DNA from: Victivallales bacterium
GTDB taxonomy: Bacteria; Verrucomicrobiota; Lentisphaeria; Oligosphaerales; Oligosphaeraceae
Assembly: GCA_017964325.1 (NCBI GenBank)
Contig: JAGCSE010000294.1
Span: 1-14,180 of the forward strand
Direction: 5' to 3'
Length of the DNA: 14,180 bases
The stretch's first letter is position 1, and every line of letters begins with the position of its first letter. The position numbers were made by a program, and so were the translations under genes. Under the pieces are notes generated by a model. It was not told the origin of the DNA. It searched no databases and saw only the letters and a program-made list of their open reading frames with translations. Shown here piece by piece: positions 1 to 7,176 of the stretch.

Positions 1-1392
1 CAAGACGATGATGAGCACGGTCGGTATCTGGATGAGAATCTTGCCGATGTTGCCTTTGAGGAAAATCAGGGGAGCGAAGACACAAATCGTTGTGGCAAAA
101 CTGGAAATGACGCCGGAGGCTACTTCCTTTGTGCCATCGACGGCCGCCTGGAAGGACGTCTTGCCACGGTGCAGATGAACGGCGATGTTGTCTGAGATGA
201 CAATTGCGTCGTCCATGAGCAAACCGATGGCAATGAGCAGGGCGAACGTGGAGATCATGTTCAGGGAGATGCCCATGCAATGCATGACGAAGAGAGCGCC
301 GAGGAAGGAGGTGGGCAGTCCCATGGTTACCCAGAAGGAGAGTTTCAGGTTGAGGAAGAGCCAGAGGGCGGCGAATACGAGGATGACGCCTTCCAAAGCG
401 TTGGCGGCCACCATCATGATGCGCGAGCGGATTTCGGCGGCCATGTCGCGGGAGATGGCGAATTTCAGACCGTCCGGAACGGAGGCTTTTTCTTCTTCCA
501 GAATCGTCATGACTCTATCATATATGGTAAGGGAGTCGGCGGTTTTCGCCTTCGCTACGGAGATGACGGCGGAGGCGTTGCCGTTGAAGACGGATTTCGC
601 GTCTTCCGAGTCGAAACGTTCCGTGATGGTGGCGATGTCCTTCAGCCGCAGTTCGGAGCCGGATTCGGAGGAAATCACGATGATGTCGCCGAAATCCTCC
701 GCCGTCTTGCGGCGGTCATTGAACCGCAGCTTGATGTTCTTCATGGACGTCTCCAGCGTGCCCGACGGAAGGTCTTGATTCTGAGTGCGTAAGATGGAGG
801 CAATCTTCGCGACGGACAGGCCGTGGGCTTCGATGATGTCCGGATGCAGTTCGATGCGGACTTCCAGATTGCCGAAGCCCGAAATCGTGACCAGCGCTCC
901 CGTGGAGGCCAGTTCGAACTTGCGTTTCAATTTCTCGCAGTAGTCTTTCAGGCTCTTCATCTCGCAGTCGCCGTAAACGACGATGGAGACGACTTGATCC
1001 GTGAAGTTGAACTGCTGGATGTTCAGTTTTTCGAACTCGCTTGGAAACGTCGTGATGGATTCGACCTTCGTCTTGATGTCGTTGTAGAAATCATTCCAGA
1101 CGCCGCCGTCCGCCATTTCGACGCGGATGTTGACGGCGCCTTCCATGGCGTTCGTTGAAATGCTGTTTATATTGGAGACCTGTGAGAGGGCCTCCTCGAT
1201 GGGCACGGCGATGGCCTCTTCGATCTCCTCTGCCGTGGCTCCTGTGTAAACGCCTGTGATCTGCAGGGTTTTAGGGGAGAATTCCGGCATGGCCTCGCGT
1301 TTGAGCTGACTGACCGTCAGGAGGCCCATGACGAGAAACGCGGCCATCATCAAGTTGGCGGCCGTCGGATGTTTGGAAAAATATTCAATCAT
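1..1392 (-). CDS. RND efflux transporter permease (AcrB/HAE1-type), 3' end beyond the left edge
   Basis: This is the first 464 codons of an inner-membrane proton-driven RND pump; full family members have about 1,000-1,050 residues. The N-terminus MIEYFSKHPTAANLMM is the usual short cytoplasmic start leading into TM1 (about residues 12-29). The porter-domain motif PEFSP...GATAEEIEEAIAVPIEEAL follows at residues 36-69. TM2 starts near residue 330, and the TM4 motif GLLMDDAIVISDNI (390-403) contains the paired Asp394-Asp395 that relay protons in AcrB. The frame stays open to base 1. The ATG lies 17 bp after the stop of the membrane fusion protein gene, so the two are one operon. No outer-membrane channel gene is visible; it may lie to the left or elsewhere. 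The family is secure. The substrate cannot be told, but it reads as an HAE1-type multidrug pump rather than a metal (CusA) pump. Confidence 0.95.
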   Translation of the reverse strand, partial: MIEYFSKHPTAANLMMAAFLVMGLLTVSQLKREAMPEFSPKTLQITGVYTGATAEEIEEAIAVPIEEALSQVSNINSISTNAMEGAVNIRVEMADGGVWNDFYNDIKTKVESITTFPSEFEKLNIQQFNFTDQVVSIVVYGDCEMKSLKDYCEKLKRKFELASTGALVTISGFGNLEVRIELHPDIIEAHGLSVAKIASILRTQNQDLPSGTLETSMKNIKLRFNDRRKTAEDFGDIIVISSESGSELRLKDIATITERFDSEDAKSVFNGNASAVISVAKAKTADSLTIYDRVMTILEEEKASVPDGLKFAISRDMAAEIRSRIMMVAANALEGVILVFAALWLFLNLKLSFWVTMGLPTSFLGALFVMHCMGISLNMISTFALLIAIGLLMDDAIVISDNIAVHLHRGKTSFQAAVDGTKEVASGVISSFATTICVFAPLIFLKGNIGKILIQIPTVLIIVL

Positions 1393-1409
1393 GGTTGCAC
1401 CGCCCTGTG

Positions 1410-2729
1410 TTACTTGTTGAGAAGCTGCTGCGTCTTGGCGGCGTATTCTTCGTCGATTTCCGCATCCAGTTTCATGCCGGCGATGACGGGAACTATGTCC
1501 GACGTGACGACGATGTCATTTTCGTTGACGCCCTTTTCAATGATGGAATAGGCTCCGAGATTGTATTTCACGACGACGGGGCGGATGACAAGTTTCCCGT
1601 CTTCAACGATATAGACGGAATCTTCATGGATGGCGTAGCGTGGCAGGACGATTTCGGAACGTTCGCTGCCCTTGATGGAGACTTTGCAGAAAAGCCCCTT
1701 GCTGAGCGGCAGATGGGGCGTTCCGTCCCGCGTGCCGTACGGCTTGTCCACGCCGATGACGAGACCGACCATGCGTGTGTTCGGATCGACTTTCTCACTG
1801 AAACGTAGGAACTTGGCTGGCCAACTGAAGCCTTCTTGAGAGGCTGTTTCGACGGTGAACGTCTGTCGGTCGCGGAAGGCGGTGCGGGCTTGTTCCGTCG
1901 GCTTCTCCGTCCTGTTCGGCGGCAGGATGGCGAGAAGATCAGGGGCGATGCTAGTCTCGATTTCCGCCTTGTCGATGGAATCGAGCTTGCAGAGGACGGT
2001 TCCCGTGGATGCGAACTGAAGGAGCTCCGCGTTCACGTCCGAGACGCGTCCGTCAAATGGCGCGATGATGACGGCGTAGGAGGCGTTCAGCTCCGCCTGT
2101 TTCAAGGCTGCGGCTGCGGAGGCGGCCTGCGCTTCGTATGCGGAGATTTGGGCGGGAATCAGATTGATTTCCGCCTGGAGGGAAGTGATTGTATTCTCCT
2201 GCTGGAGGACGGTCAGCTCCTCTTTCTCAAGCTCCTGGTCCGAAATATTCTTGTCGGCGTTGAGGATGCGGTTGCGTTCGAGATTCTTCTTGTTGAGCGT
2301 CAGCATCTTGTCGAGAATGGCCTTTTGCGAGGCGAGATTCTGCTTCCTGACGTTGAGCTGTTCCATATCCGCCTGTATTTTGGCGGCTTCAGCCTTCGCC
2401 TTGTCGATGGCGAGACGGTATTCCGTATCGTCGATTTTTGCGATCAAGTCGCCTTTGTGGAGGAACTTGCCGTTCTGCAGGCCTGGATTGATCTCAATGA
2501 TCTTGCCGGATATCTGTGTGATGGCGGACCATGTCTTGTCCGGCATTGCCTCGCCAAATCCATGGATGACAGGGCAGAAGGGAATCTGGGCGGCCTTGAC
2601 GGCGGTCACTTTCTGGACGGATTCCTGCGGCGGTTTCCGCATTGGCTTTGGGCCTGTCTTGACGACGATAATGGTGGCGGCGATGATGGCGATGAAGATG
2701 ACGATGGCGAATACGGCTTGTTTTTTCAT
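1410..2729 (-). CDS. RND efflux periplasmic adaptor (membrane fusion protein, HlyD/AcrA family)
   Basis: This 439-residue adaptor links the inner-membrane RND pump to an outer-membrane channel. An N-terminal hydrophobic segment (residues 5-23) has no lipobox cysteine, so it is probably a membrane anchor. The first half of the barrel-sandwich (lipoyl) hairpin lies around 70-102 (ISGKI...GDLIAKID). A long Lys/Glu/Gln-rich coiled coil spans about 103-215. The returning lipoyl strand is at 218-231 (YAVIIAPFDGRVSD), and a beta-barrel and membrane-proximal region occupy the C-terminal third. Family members usually have 360-420 residues, so the length is slightly above normal. The ATG follows a weak purine-rich GAAGAAG. 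The gene is first in the operon with the RND pump downstream and has a promoter-like sequence about 40 bp upstream. The family call is secure; the exported substrate is unknown. Confidence 0.94.
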   Translation of the reverse strand: MKKQAVFAIVIFIAIIAATIIVVKTGPKPMRKPPQESVQKVTAVKAAQIPFCPVIHGFGEAMPDKTWSAITQISGKIIEINPGLQNGKFLHKGDLIAKIDDTEYRLAIDKAKAEAAKIQADMEQLNVRKQNLASQKAILDKMLTLNKKNLERNRILNADKNISDQELEKEELTVLQQENTITSLQAEINLIPAQISAYEAQAASAAAALKQAELNASYAVIIAPFDGRVSDVNAELLQFASTGTVLCKLDSIDKAEIETSIAPDLLAILPPNRTEKPTEQARTAFRDRQTFTVETASQEGFSWPAKFLRFSEKVDPNTRMVGLVIGVDKPYGTRDGTPHLPLSKGLFCKVSIKGSERSEIVLPRYAIHEDSVYIVEDGKLVIRPVVVKYNLGAYSIIEKGVNENDIVVTSDIVPVIAGMKLDAEIDEEYAAKTQQLLNK

Positions 2730-2758
2730 GTTTGGTTGCTTCTTCAGACGGTGATTTT

Positions 2759-2786
2759 TTGTTTTACTATTATTATAGAATATATT
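2759..2786 (+). promoter_or_regulatory. candidate promoter for the glycosyltransferase gene
   Basis: TTGTTT (2759-2764) and TATATT (2781-2786, five of six to TATAAT) are separated by 16 bp, about 33 bp before the chosen ATG. The region is generally AT-rich, so chance matches are likely. It lies face to face with the efflux-operon promoter candidate, so the two could interfere. Confidence 0.3.
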
Positions 2787-2799
2787 GTTTTTTGGTCAG
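2772..2799 (-). promoter_or_regulatory. candidate sigma-70 promoter for the efflux operon
   Basis: On the minus strand a perfect TATAAT (-10, plus coordinates 2772-2777) follows a CTGACC -35-like hexamer (2794-2799, four of six matches to TTGACA) with a 16-bp spacer. Transcription would start near 2765, leaving a leader of about 35 nt before the ATG at 2729. It overlaps the candidate promoter of the divergent glycosyltransferase. Confidence 0.45.
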
Positions 2800-2818
2800 A
2801 TTTCCAATAAGAAGCAGT

Positions 2819-3958
2819 ATGGATAACAGGATGGATAACAGCAAGTCAGACAAGTTCCATGCAGTCATGGATGGGACGGTCGTGAAGCCGCCTTATACGG
2901 GTGTGCAGAACTCCGTCCAGCATGAGATCACGTCAGAACTGCGCACCTTGAAGGGCATTACGCGGACGGTCTTGTCGCTGGAAAGCTCTCCCGTTGCGAA
3001 ACTTGCAGAACAGGGCGGAGCGGATTCCATCGAAATTCACGCCGCCACAGGCAGCGTTTGGAAACGCATTCTGTGGCAGCAGTTGGCATTGCCGAAATTA
3101 CTGAAAAAGCTTCGGGCGGATGTGTTCCACGCCTTCGCCTATACGGCACCGTTGCGCTGTCCATGCCCATACGTGCTGAACGTCCATGACATCATCGCGC
3201 TGGAGCGTCCGGAGCTTTGCTCGACGTTGAATCGCTGGCATATACGTATGCTGCTGCCACCCTCCGCGCGGCGTGCCGCGCGGATCATCGTTTCGACGAA
3301 ACACGTCGCGGAACGCGTTCATGACGTGTTGCAGATTCCGATGAAACGGATCGCCGTCATTCCGCTTGGTGTGGATTTCCAACGGTTTTCAAAAGTAGCG
3401 GAACTCCCTGATAAAATTGGTCTCGAACATCCTTATATTTTGTTTGTCAGCAACATAGAGCCCAAAAAAGATTTGGACACGCTGTTGGACGCATACGATG
3501 CCTGTGCAAATGACTTGCAAGCGGATCTGGTTGTTGTCGGACGGGCCGCATGGAAATGCGTAGCGGTCGTGAAACGGCTGCGGCATTGGAACGGAGCAGG
3601 GCGTGTCAAGTGGCTGAACTATGTTCCAGATGACGTGTTGCCAGCGCTTTATCAGCATGCGCAACTGTTTGTGATGCCGTCGGTTTGCGAAGGTTTTGGC
3701 ATGCCTGTCTTGGAAGCCATGGCGGCCGGAACGCCTGTTCTCCACAGCGACTATCCCGCCTTGAAGGAAGCCGCTGGTGGTTGTGGAAAAGAATTTAAGG
3801 TAGGAAATGCGCAGAGTTTGACGGAAACAATAAAGCGTCTGTGGCAATCGCCGCAGACGCTTCAGGAAATGTCTGCTGCGGGGCGAGAATATGCCCGCAA
3901 ACAAACATGGCATAAGTGGGGAAAAGATGCCGCTTCCGTGCTTAAATATTTTATCTAG
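2819..3958 (+). CDS. glycosyltransferase, GT4 / GT-B fold
   Basis: This 379-residue cytoplasmic retaining glycosyltransferase would transfer a sugar from a nucleotide-sugar donor to an unknown acceptor. The N-terminal Rossmann domain opens with the first strand and loop VMDGTVVKPPYTGVQNSV (16-33), a form common in GT4 enzymes. NVHDIIALERPE follows at 121-132. The linker and second domain start near PLGVDFQRF (182-190) and SNIEPKKDL (211-219). The donor-site EX7E motif is E291-GFGMPVL-E299. I chose the ATG at 2819, preceded by AAGAAG; the in-frame ATG at 2831 is also possible, and a longer frame from 2732 would add a Tyr-rich stretch read through the promoter region. It stands alone, divergent from the efflux operon and convergent with nqrC (15-bp gap). 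The acceptor and pathway cannot be inferred from neighbours. Confidence 0.92.
   Translation: MDNRMDNSKSDKFHAVMDGTVVKPPYTGVQNSVQHEITSELRTLKGITRTVLSLESSPVAKLAEQGGADSIEIHAATGSVWKRILWQQLALPKLLKKLRADVFHAFAYTAPLRCPCPYVLNVHDIIALERPELCSTLNRWHIRMLLPPSARRAARIIVSTKHVAERVHDVLQIPMKRIAVIPLGVDFQRFSKVAELPDKIGLEHPYILFVSNIEPKKDLDTLLDAYDACANDLQADLVVVGRAAWKCVAVVKRLRHWNGAGRVKWLNYVPDDVLPALYQHAQLFVMPSVCEGFGMPVLEAMAAGTPVLHSDYPALKEAAGGCGKEFKVGNAQSLTETIKRLWQSPQTLQEMSAAGREYARKQTWHKWGKDAASVLKYFI
3833..3862. other. strong intragenic inverted repeat near the 3' end of the glycosyltransferase gene
   Basis: The arms at 3833-3845 and 3850-3862 pair over 13 positions: nine Watson-Crick pairs, one T-G position, then three more pairs, around the 4-base loop AATC. 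Read on the plus strand there is no T tract. Read on the minus strand the hairpin is followed by TTTATTGTTT. It could therefore end transcripts coming out of nqrC about 110 nt past that gene's stop codon. The role is inferred; the repeat is directly visible. Confidence 0.5.
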
Positions 3959-3973
3959 AAATAGTTAGGAATT

Positions 3974-5200
3974 CTAACGCCCGTAAACAGCCACTTCCAC
4001 GAAGCGTGTATCTTCTTCGGCTTCGCCGCCGTTTGTATAGACGCGGATGTAGCGGGCCATGGAGCCTTCATACTGGCCATCGGCCTTCTGGGCATCGATG
4101 AGCTCGCCCCACCAGCCGGCGAAATACGGCTGGTCTTTTCCTTCGCCAAGACCCGTGCTGTTGTCGTAGTCGTTGTTGAAAATGGTGCGGCAGTTCTCCT
4201 GCATTTCCGCATCATCGGCAATCTGGACGATAACGTCGCGATAGACGACGGCATTCTTGTAGTAGTGCCAGACGACCACGCAGTATATTTCGTGCATTTC
4301 GCCGAGGTCGATTTGCACCCATTGCGGTTCGCCTGGGAACATTTCGACGTAATCTTCTTCGTTGCTTTTCTTGTTGCCGTCAGTGACTTGCGCGACTGTG
4401 CCACGCATGGGTTCTTCGTCGCCGAGATTGGAGGTGACGGGCTTGTGGAGAGCGAGATTCGTCAGATCGGCGGGAACCATGAAATCAGGCCGTTTTTCCA
4501 ATGTGCGGAGGTTCGGCGGTGGCTTGAAGCCTTTGGGATAGCCAGGCGTGGCGCGGGTAACGGCATCGGGGCCAAGTCCGAGATCGAGCGGAACCAACTT
4601 GATGCCGCCTGCGAGCAGGGAGTGGATTTGTGCGTTGATGGCCTGTTCGAGGGAATGGGTCGTCGTGGAGGCTCCCGTGATGGCGTCAACGGCGTTGGGG
4701 GCGTCAACCGTCGAGTCGATGATGATGCCAGGGGTGCCATCGACAATCATCGGCAGGTTGTTGAATTGCGCGGCCCATTTTGGATCGGACATCATGCCGC
4801 CGAGGCCAGGCGTCTCCTGATGGTCATAGACGCGTAAGGCCTTGATGCGCTGCTTGTCAGGCGTAACGGCGAGAATGCCTTTGAACGGGCCTTCATGGCC
4901 ATGGCCTTCGATTTCGAACAGCAGGGCGACCAATTCGCCCTTTTCATCGCGGGCTTCCAGCAGTTCCAGTTCACCGACTTTCTTTTCGGCGATTTGTTTG
5001 TTGAATTTTTCCGTGACGATTTCCTGCGAATCTGACGAAACAAGCAGTCCGGAAGCATCCATGATGGCGCGGATGCGATTGAATTTTTCATTGGCTGCGA
5101 TGCGGTCTTTCCATAGCAACGGGGGGAACGTCAGCAAGATGGCGGCGATGGTGCAGAGAACGAAAATATAAACAATGGAATAGAGCGGTGAGTTTTTCAT
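3974..5200 (-). CDS. nqrC: NqrC-like FMN-binding subunit with a C-terminal F5/8-type-C (discoidin) domain
   Basis: This 408-residue protein combines a NqrC/RnfG subunit with an extra domain. A single N-terminal TM (about 7-29) leads to an extracytoplasmic FMN-binding domain. It contains the conserved ETPGLGG (129-135) and the covalent-flavin motif DAITGAS (172-178), which fits the D-x-x-[ST]-G-A-[ST] target of ApbE with Ser178 as acceptor; Thr is usual. NqrC proteins normally end near 250-260 residues. Here a Pro-rich linker (about 205-245) joins a domain of about 160 residues starting LALHKPVTSN (249-258) and containing WVQIDLGEMHEI (294-305) and ARYIRVY (382-388), the classic pattern of F5/8-C/CBM32 folds. 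The ATG overlaps the nqrB stop (ATGA) and has a perfect AAGGAGG. It is last in the nqr unit. RnfG is the alternative name; neighbouring NqrF and NqrE favour NqrC. Confidence 0.88.
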   Translation of the reverse strand: MKNSPLYSIVYIFVLCTIAAILLTFPPLLWKDRIAANEKFNRIRAIMDASGLLVSSDSQEIVTEKFNKQIAEKKVGELELLEARDEKGELVALLFEIEGHGHEGPFKGILAVTPDKQRIKALRVYDHQETPGLGGMMSDPKWAAQFNNLPMIVDGTPGIIIDSTVDAPNAVDAITGASTTTHSLEQAINAQIHSLLAGGIKLVPLDLGLGPDAVTRATPGYPKGFKPPPNLRTLEKRPDFMVPADLTNLALHKPVTSNLGDEEPMRGTVAQVTDGNKKSNEEDYVEMFPGEPQWVQIDLGEMHEIYCVVVWHYYKNAVVYRDVIVQIADDAEMQENCRTIFNNDYDNSTGLGEGKDQPYFAGWWGELIDAQKADGQYEGSMARYIRVYTNGGEAEEDTRFVEVAVYGR

Positions 5201-6066
5201 TTTGCCACCTCCTTTGTCGTCTTGGTGGCGAAGAGCATATCAAGCGACGGAGCGATGCAATCTGCGACGAGAATGGCGAAGACCATGGCATACGGATATT
5301 TGGCGAAGCATCGCATGAGGATGCTCAGGATACCTATTATCAAGCCGTATATGATTTTTCCAGGCCAGCGGCGCGGGGCATTGCCTGGATCGACGGCCAG
5401 CAGGATGCCCGCGAGCAGGAAGCAGTCCTCCGAAAAGATCAACTTGAGGTTGCCTTCAAGCGGAAGTGCTTTGTCTGCAATGACATATTTAGCGAGGAGC
5501 CATGGGAAGACGATTACGGGAATATAGATGAACAAGCTGGACGGACGGGCGATGATTTGGATGGCGAGGCAGCCGAGCAGCAGCCAGATGCCGTTCTGCC
5601 AGGCGACGCCGCCTTCAATGGCGTTCAAGTTGCCCATGGAGGCTCCTGCGGTGTTGGCGGGATAGCTGAAAAGAATCAGGCCGATACCGATGAGCGCGGG
5701 ATTGAAGATGGCGTTTTTCGCTCCGCCGAAGACTTCCTTCGCGAAGACCGTACCCGCGATGGCGGCGAGCAGGATGATCCACATCGGCATCGTTGGCGGT
5801 ACAAGTAGCGAGAGCGCAAGGCCATAGACGAAAGCTCCGCCTGTCATTGGCTTCTTGCGGACAGATGCAAACGCAAATTCAACGGCCATGGAGGCGAAAC
5901 CCGCAAACAACGCAAGTACAATTGCTTTCCAGCCGAAAACACCTGTGCTGAAGCCCACCAGCAGGAGGCAGCATATCAGGAGGGCGCTTAAATACCGTGC
6001 CTGTTCGGCAGCTTTTTCGTCCTGCTGCCAATCACCGATGAATATTTTCAAAAATCGCATGTTCAT
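5197..6066 (-). CDS. nqrB: NqrB/RnfD-like integral membrane subunit, compact form
   Basis: This is the membrane subunit of the Na+-NADH:quinone reductase (Nqr) or Rnf family, with about eight hydrophobic segments in 289 residues. Family hallmarks are GGAKNAIFNPALIGIGLILFSYP (114-136) and the C-terminal VDPGNAP...GKIIYGLIIGIL (225-247), followed by YPYAMVFAILVADCIAPSLD (257-276). NqrB usually has about 400 residues and RnfD about 320-350, so this protein is short. It lacks the N-terminal extension, and the stretch between SYPA and the next TM is only about 25 residues. That stretch normally carries the D-x-x-[ST]-G-A-T flavin attachment site. Only NTAGAS (138-143) is there, without the Asp and without Ser/Thr before Gly. 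The start is ATG at 6066 or two codons later at 6060; the second has GGA at a better distance. It sits 17 bp after nqrF and overlaps nqrC by 3 bp. NqrB or RnfD cannot be decided. Confidence 0.85.
   Translation of the reverse strand: MNMRFLKIFIGDWQQDEKAAEQARYLSALLICCLLLVGFSTGVFGWKAIVLALFAGFASMAVEFAFASVRKKPMTGGAFVYGLALSLLVPPTMPMWIILLAAIAGTVFAKEVFGGAKNAIFNPALIGIGLILFSYPANTAGASMGNLNAIEGGVAWQNGIWLLLGCLAIQIIARPSSLFIYIPVIVFPWLLAKYVIADKALPLEGNLKLIFSEDCFLLAGILLAVDPGNAPRRWPGKIIYGLIIGILSILMRCFAKYPYAMVFAILVADCIAPSLDMLFATKTTKEVAK
5208..5214 (-). promoter_or_regulatory. perfect Shine-Dalgarno sequence of nqrC
   Basis: AAGGAGG on the minus strand lies 7 nt before the nqrC ATG and inside the last codons of the nqrB-like gene. 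With the ATGA stop/start overlap this suggests translational coupling. It is the best ribosome binding site in the window. Several neighbouring genes (nqrE, the recombinase, the vWA gene, the DUF58 gene) have no clear one. Confidence 0.8.
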
Positions 6067-6083
6067 TCCAGTATTTGCGGGGG

Positions 6084-7175
6084 TTAGAACTCGTCGGCAA
6101 AGATGTTTTCGTTTTTGAAGCCTTTGTCCTGCAAAGTCTTGCGGGCGGCCTCAAGCATTTTGGGCGGACCGCAGAGGAAGGCTTGGCGGTTAGGCGATGC
6201 GTCGTTGGCAAGTTCGCGTGCGACGCTTTCATGGATGAATCCTGTTGCGCCTTTCCATTCGGGGCATTTTTCTGGTTCGGAGAGGGCGTAGCAGATTTTG
6301 ATGTTGGGGAGCTTTTCGGCCATGGCTTTGAATTCCGCTTCGTAAAGGAGCTGATCCGTCGTGCGCGCTCCGAAGAACAGCCAGCAGGGCTTCTGCGGAT
6401 TTGTCGTGGCGACATGACGGAGGAGTGAACGCATCGGAGCCATGCCGACGCCGCCGCCCACGCAGACGAGCTCGCTGTCCGCCGATTCGTCGAGAACGAA
6501 ATCGCCGTAGGGGCCTGTGAACGTGACTTCATCGCCTTCCTTGACGCTGTGCAAATAAGTGGAGCCGAGGCCATTGGGAATCAGGCGGACAAGCAGTTCC
6601 ATTTCATTGTTCGTCGCGGGGACGGAGGCGATGGAGTATGCGCGGAAGACCGTCTCCTTTTTGTTGGGGACGAGCACCTGTACATACTGGCCTGGGCGGA
6701 AATCGATGGTCTCGCCAGCGGGAAGCTTCAGATGGATTTCGCGGATGTCGGCCGTCATCATCTTGCATGGGCCGACGGTCGCCTTGAACTGCTTGATGCT
6801 CAAATATTCGGGCTTGACCTTGATTTCGATGTCGTTGCGGATCTTGACCTGACAGGCGAGACGTGTTCCGTTCTTCTGTTCTTCTTCTTTAAGGTAAGGT
6901 TCTTCCGTGGGGAGAAGGGGGCCGCCGCCGTTGATAACGCAGGTCTTGCAGAAGCCGCAGGAGCCTTGTCCGCCGCAGGCGGAGGGGATGAAAATCTGGT
7001 GATCATAGAGGGCGTCCAGCAACTTGCCGCCGCCTTCGACCTCGAACGGCTCGCGGTCGTTTACCTTTACTTTACATGTTCCGTAGTTGCCGAACAACTT
7101 GTTGGCGACGATGAGAAGAACGGTCAGCCCGACGCCGATGGCCGACAACGTGATGATTGCTTCCAAGTAGATCAT
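6084..7175 (-). CDS. nqrF: NqrF-like NADH dehydrogenase subunit (2Fe-2S, FAD, NADH)
   Basis: This subunit oxidises NADH in the cytosol and passes electrons through FAD and a 2Fe-2S cluster into the membrane part of Nqr. Residue numbers here count from the ATG at 7175 (363 residues). A TM anchor (about 5-25) is followed by a ferredoxin domain with ligands in CGGQGSCGFC (Cys67, Cys73, Cys76) and Cys108, the same spacing as in known NqrF. The FAD site is RAYS (178-181), the NADH-binding loop GGGVGMAP (240-247) and the late motif CGPP (335-338). The C-terminus is FADEF. Vibrio-type NqrF has about 408 residues; this one is shorter mainly between the ferredoxin domain and RAYS. The ATG has GGAG 10 nt upstream and lies 1 nt after the nqrE stop. 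An in-frame TTG at 7184 is possible but its spacing to GGAG is poor. Confidence 0.92.
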   Translation of the reverse strand: MIYLEAIITLSAIGVGLTVLLIVANKLFGNYGTCKVKVNDREPFEVEGGGKLLDALYDHQIFIPSACGGQGSCGFCKTCVINGGGPLLPTEEPYLKEEEQKNGTRLACQVKIRNDIEIKVKPEYLSIKQFKATVGPCKMMTADIREIHLKLPAGETIDFRPGQYVQVLVPNKKETVFRAYSIASVPATNNEMELLVRLIPNGLGSTYLHSVKEGDEVTFTGPYGDFVLDESADSELVCVGGGVGMAPMRSLLRHVATTNPQKPCWLFFGARTTDQLLYEAEFKAMAEKLPNIKICYALSEPEKCPEWKGATGFIHESVARELANDASPNRQAFLCGPPKMLEAARKTLQDKGFKNENIFADEF

Positions 7176-7176
7176 A

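Noticed and set aside
1836..2810. Long open frame on the plus strand opposite the membrane fusion protein gene
   Set aside because: Its translation is rich in Gly, Asp and Arg with no family features, while the minus strand gives a complete adaptor protein. It is a mirror of that gene.
2732..2818. N-terminal extension of the glycosyltransferase
   Set aside because: It reads through the AT-rich divergent promoter region and gives a Tyr/Phe-rich leader. The ATG at 2819 has a purine-rich sequence upstream and gives the typical N-terminus.
3964..3978. Terminator between the convergent glycosyltransferase and nqrC genes
   Set aside because: The dyad GTTAG-GAATT-CTAAC has only a 5-bp AT-rich stem and no T tract, so it is too weak to call.
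5635..5655. A-N-T-A-G-A-S in the NqrB-like protein as a covalent flavin site
   Set aside because: It lacks the Asp and the Ser/Thr before Gly required by the known ApbE target pattern. It is reported as an absence instead.
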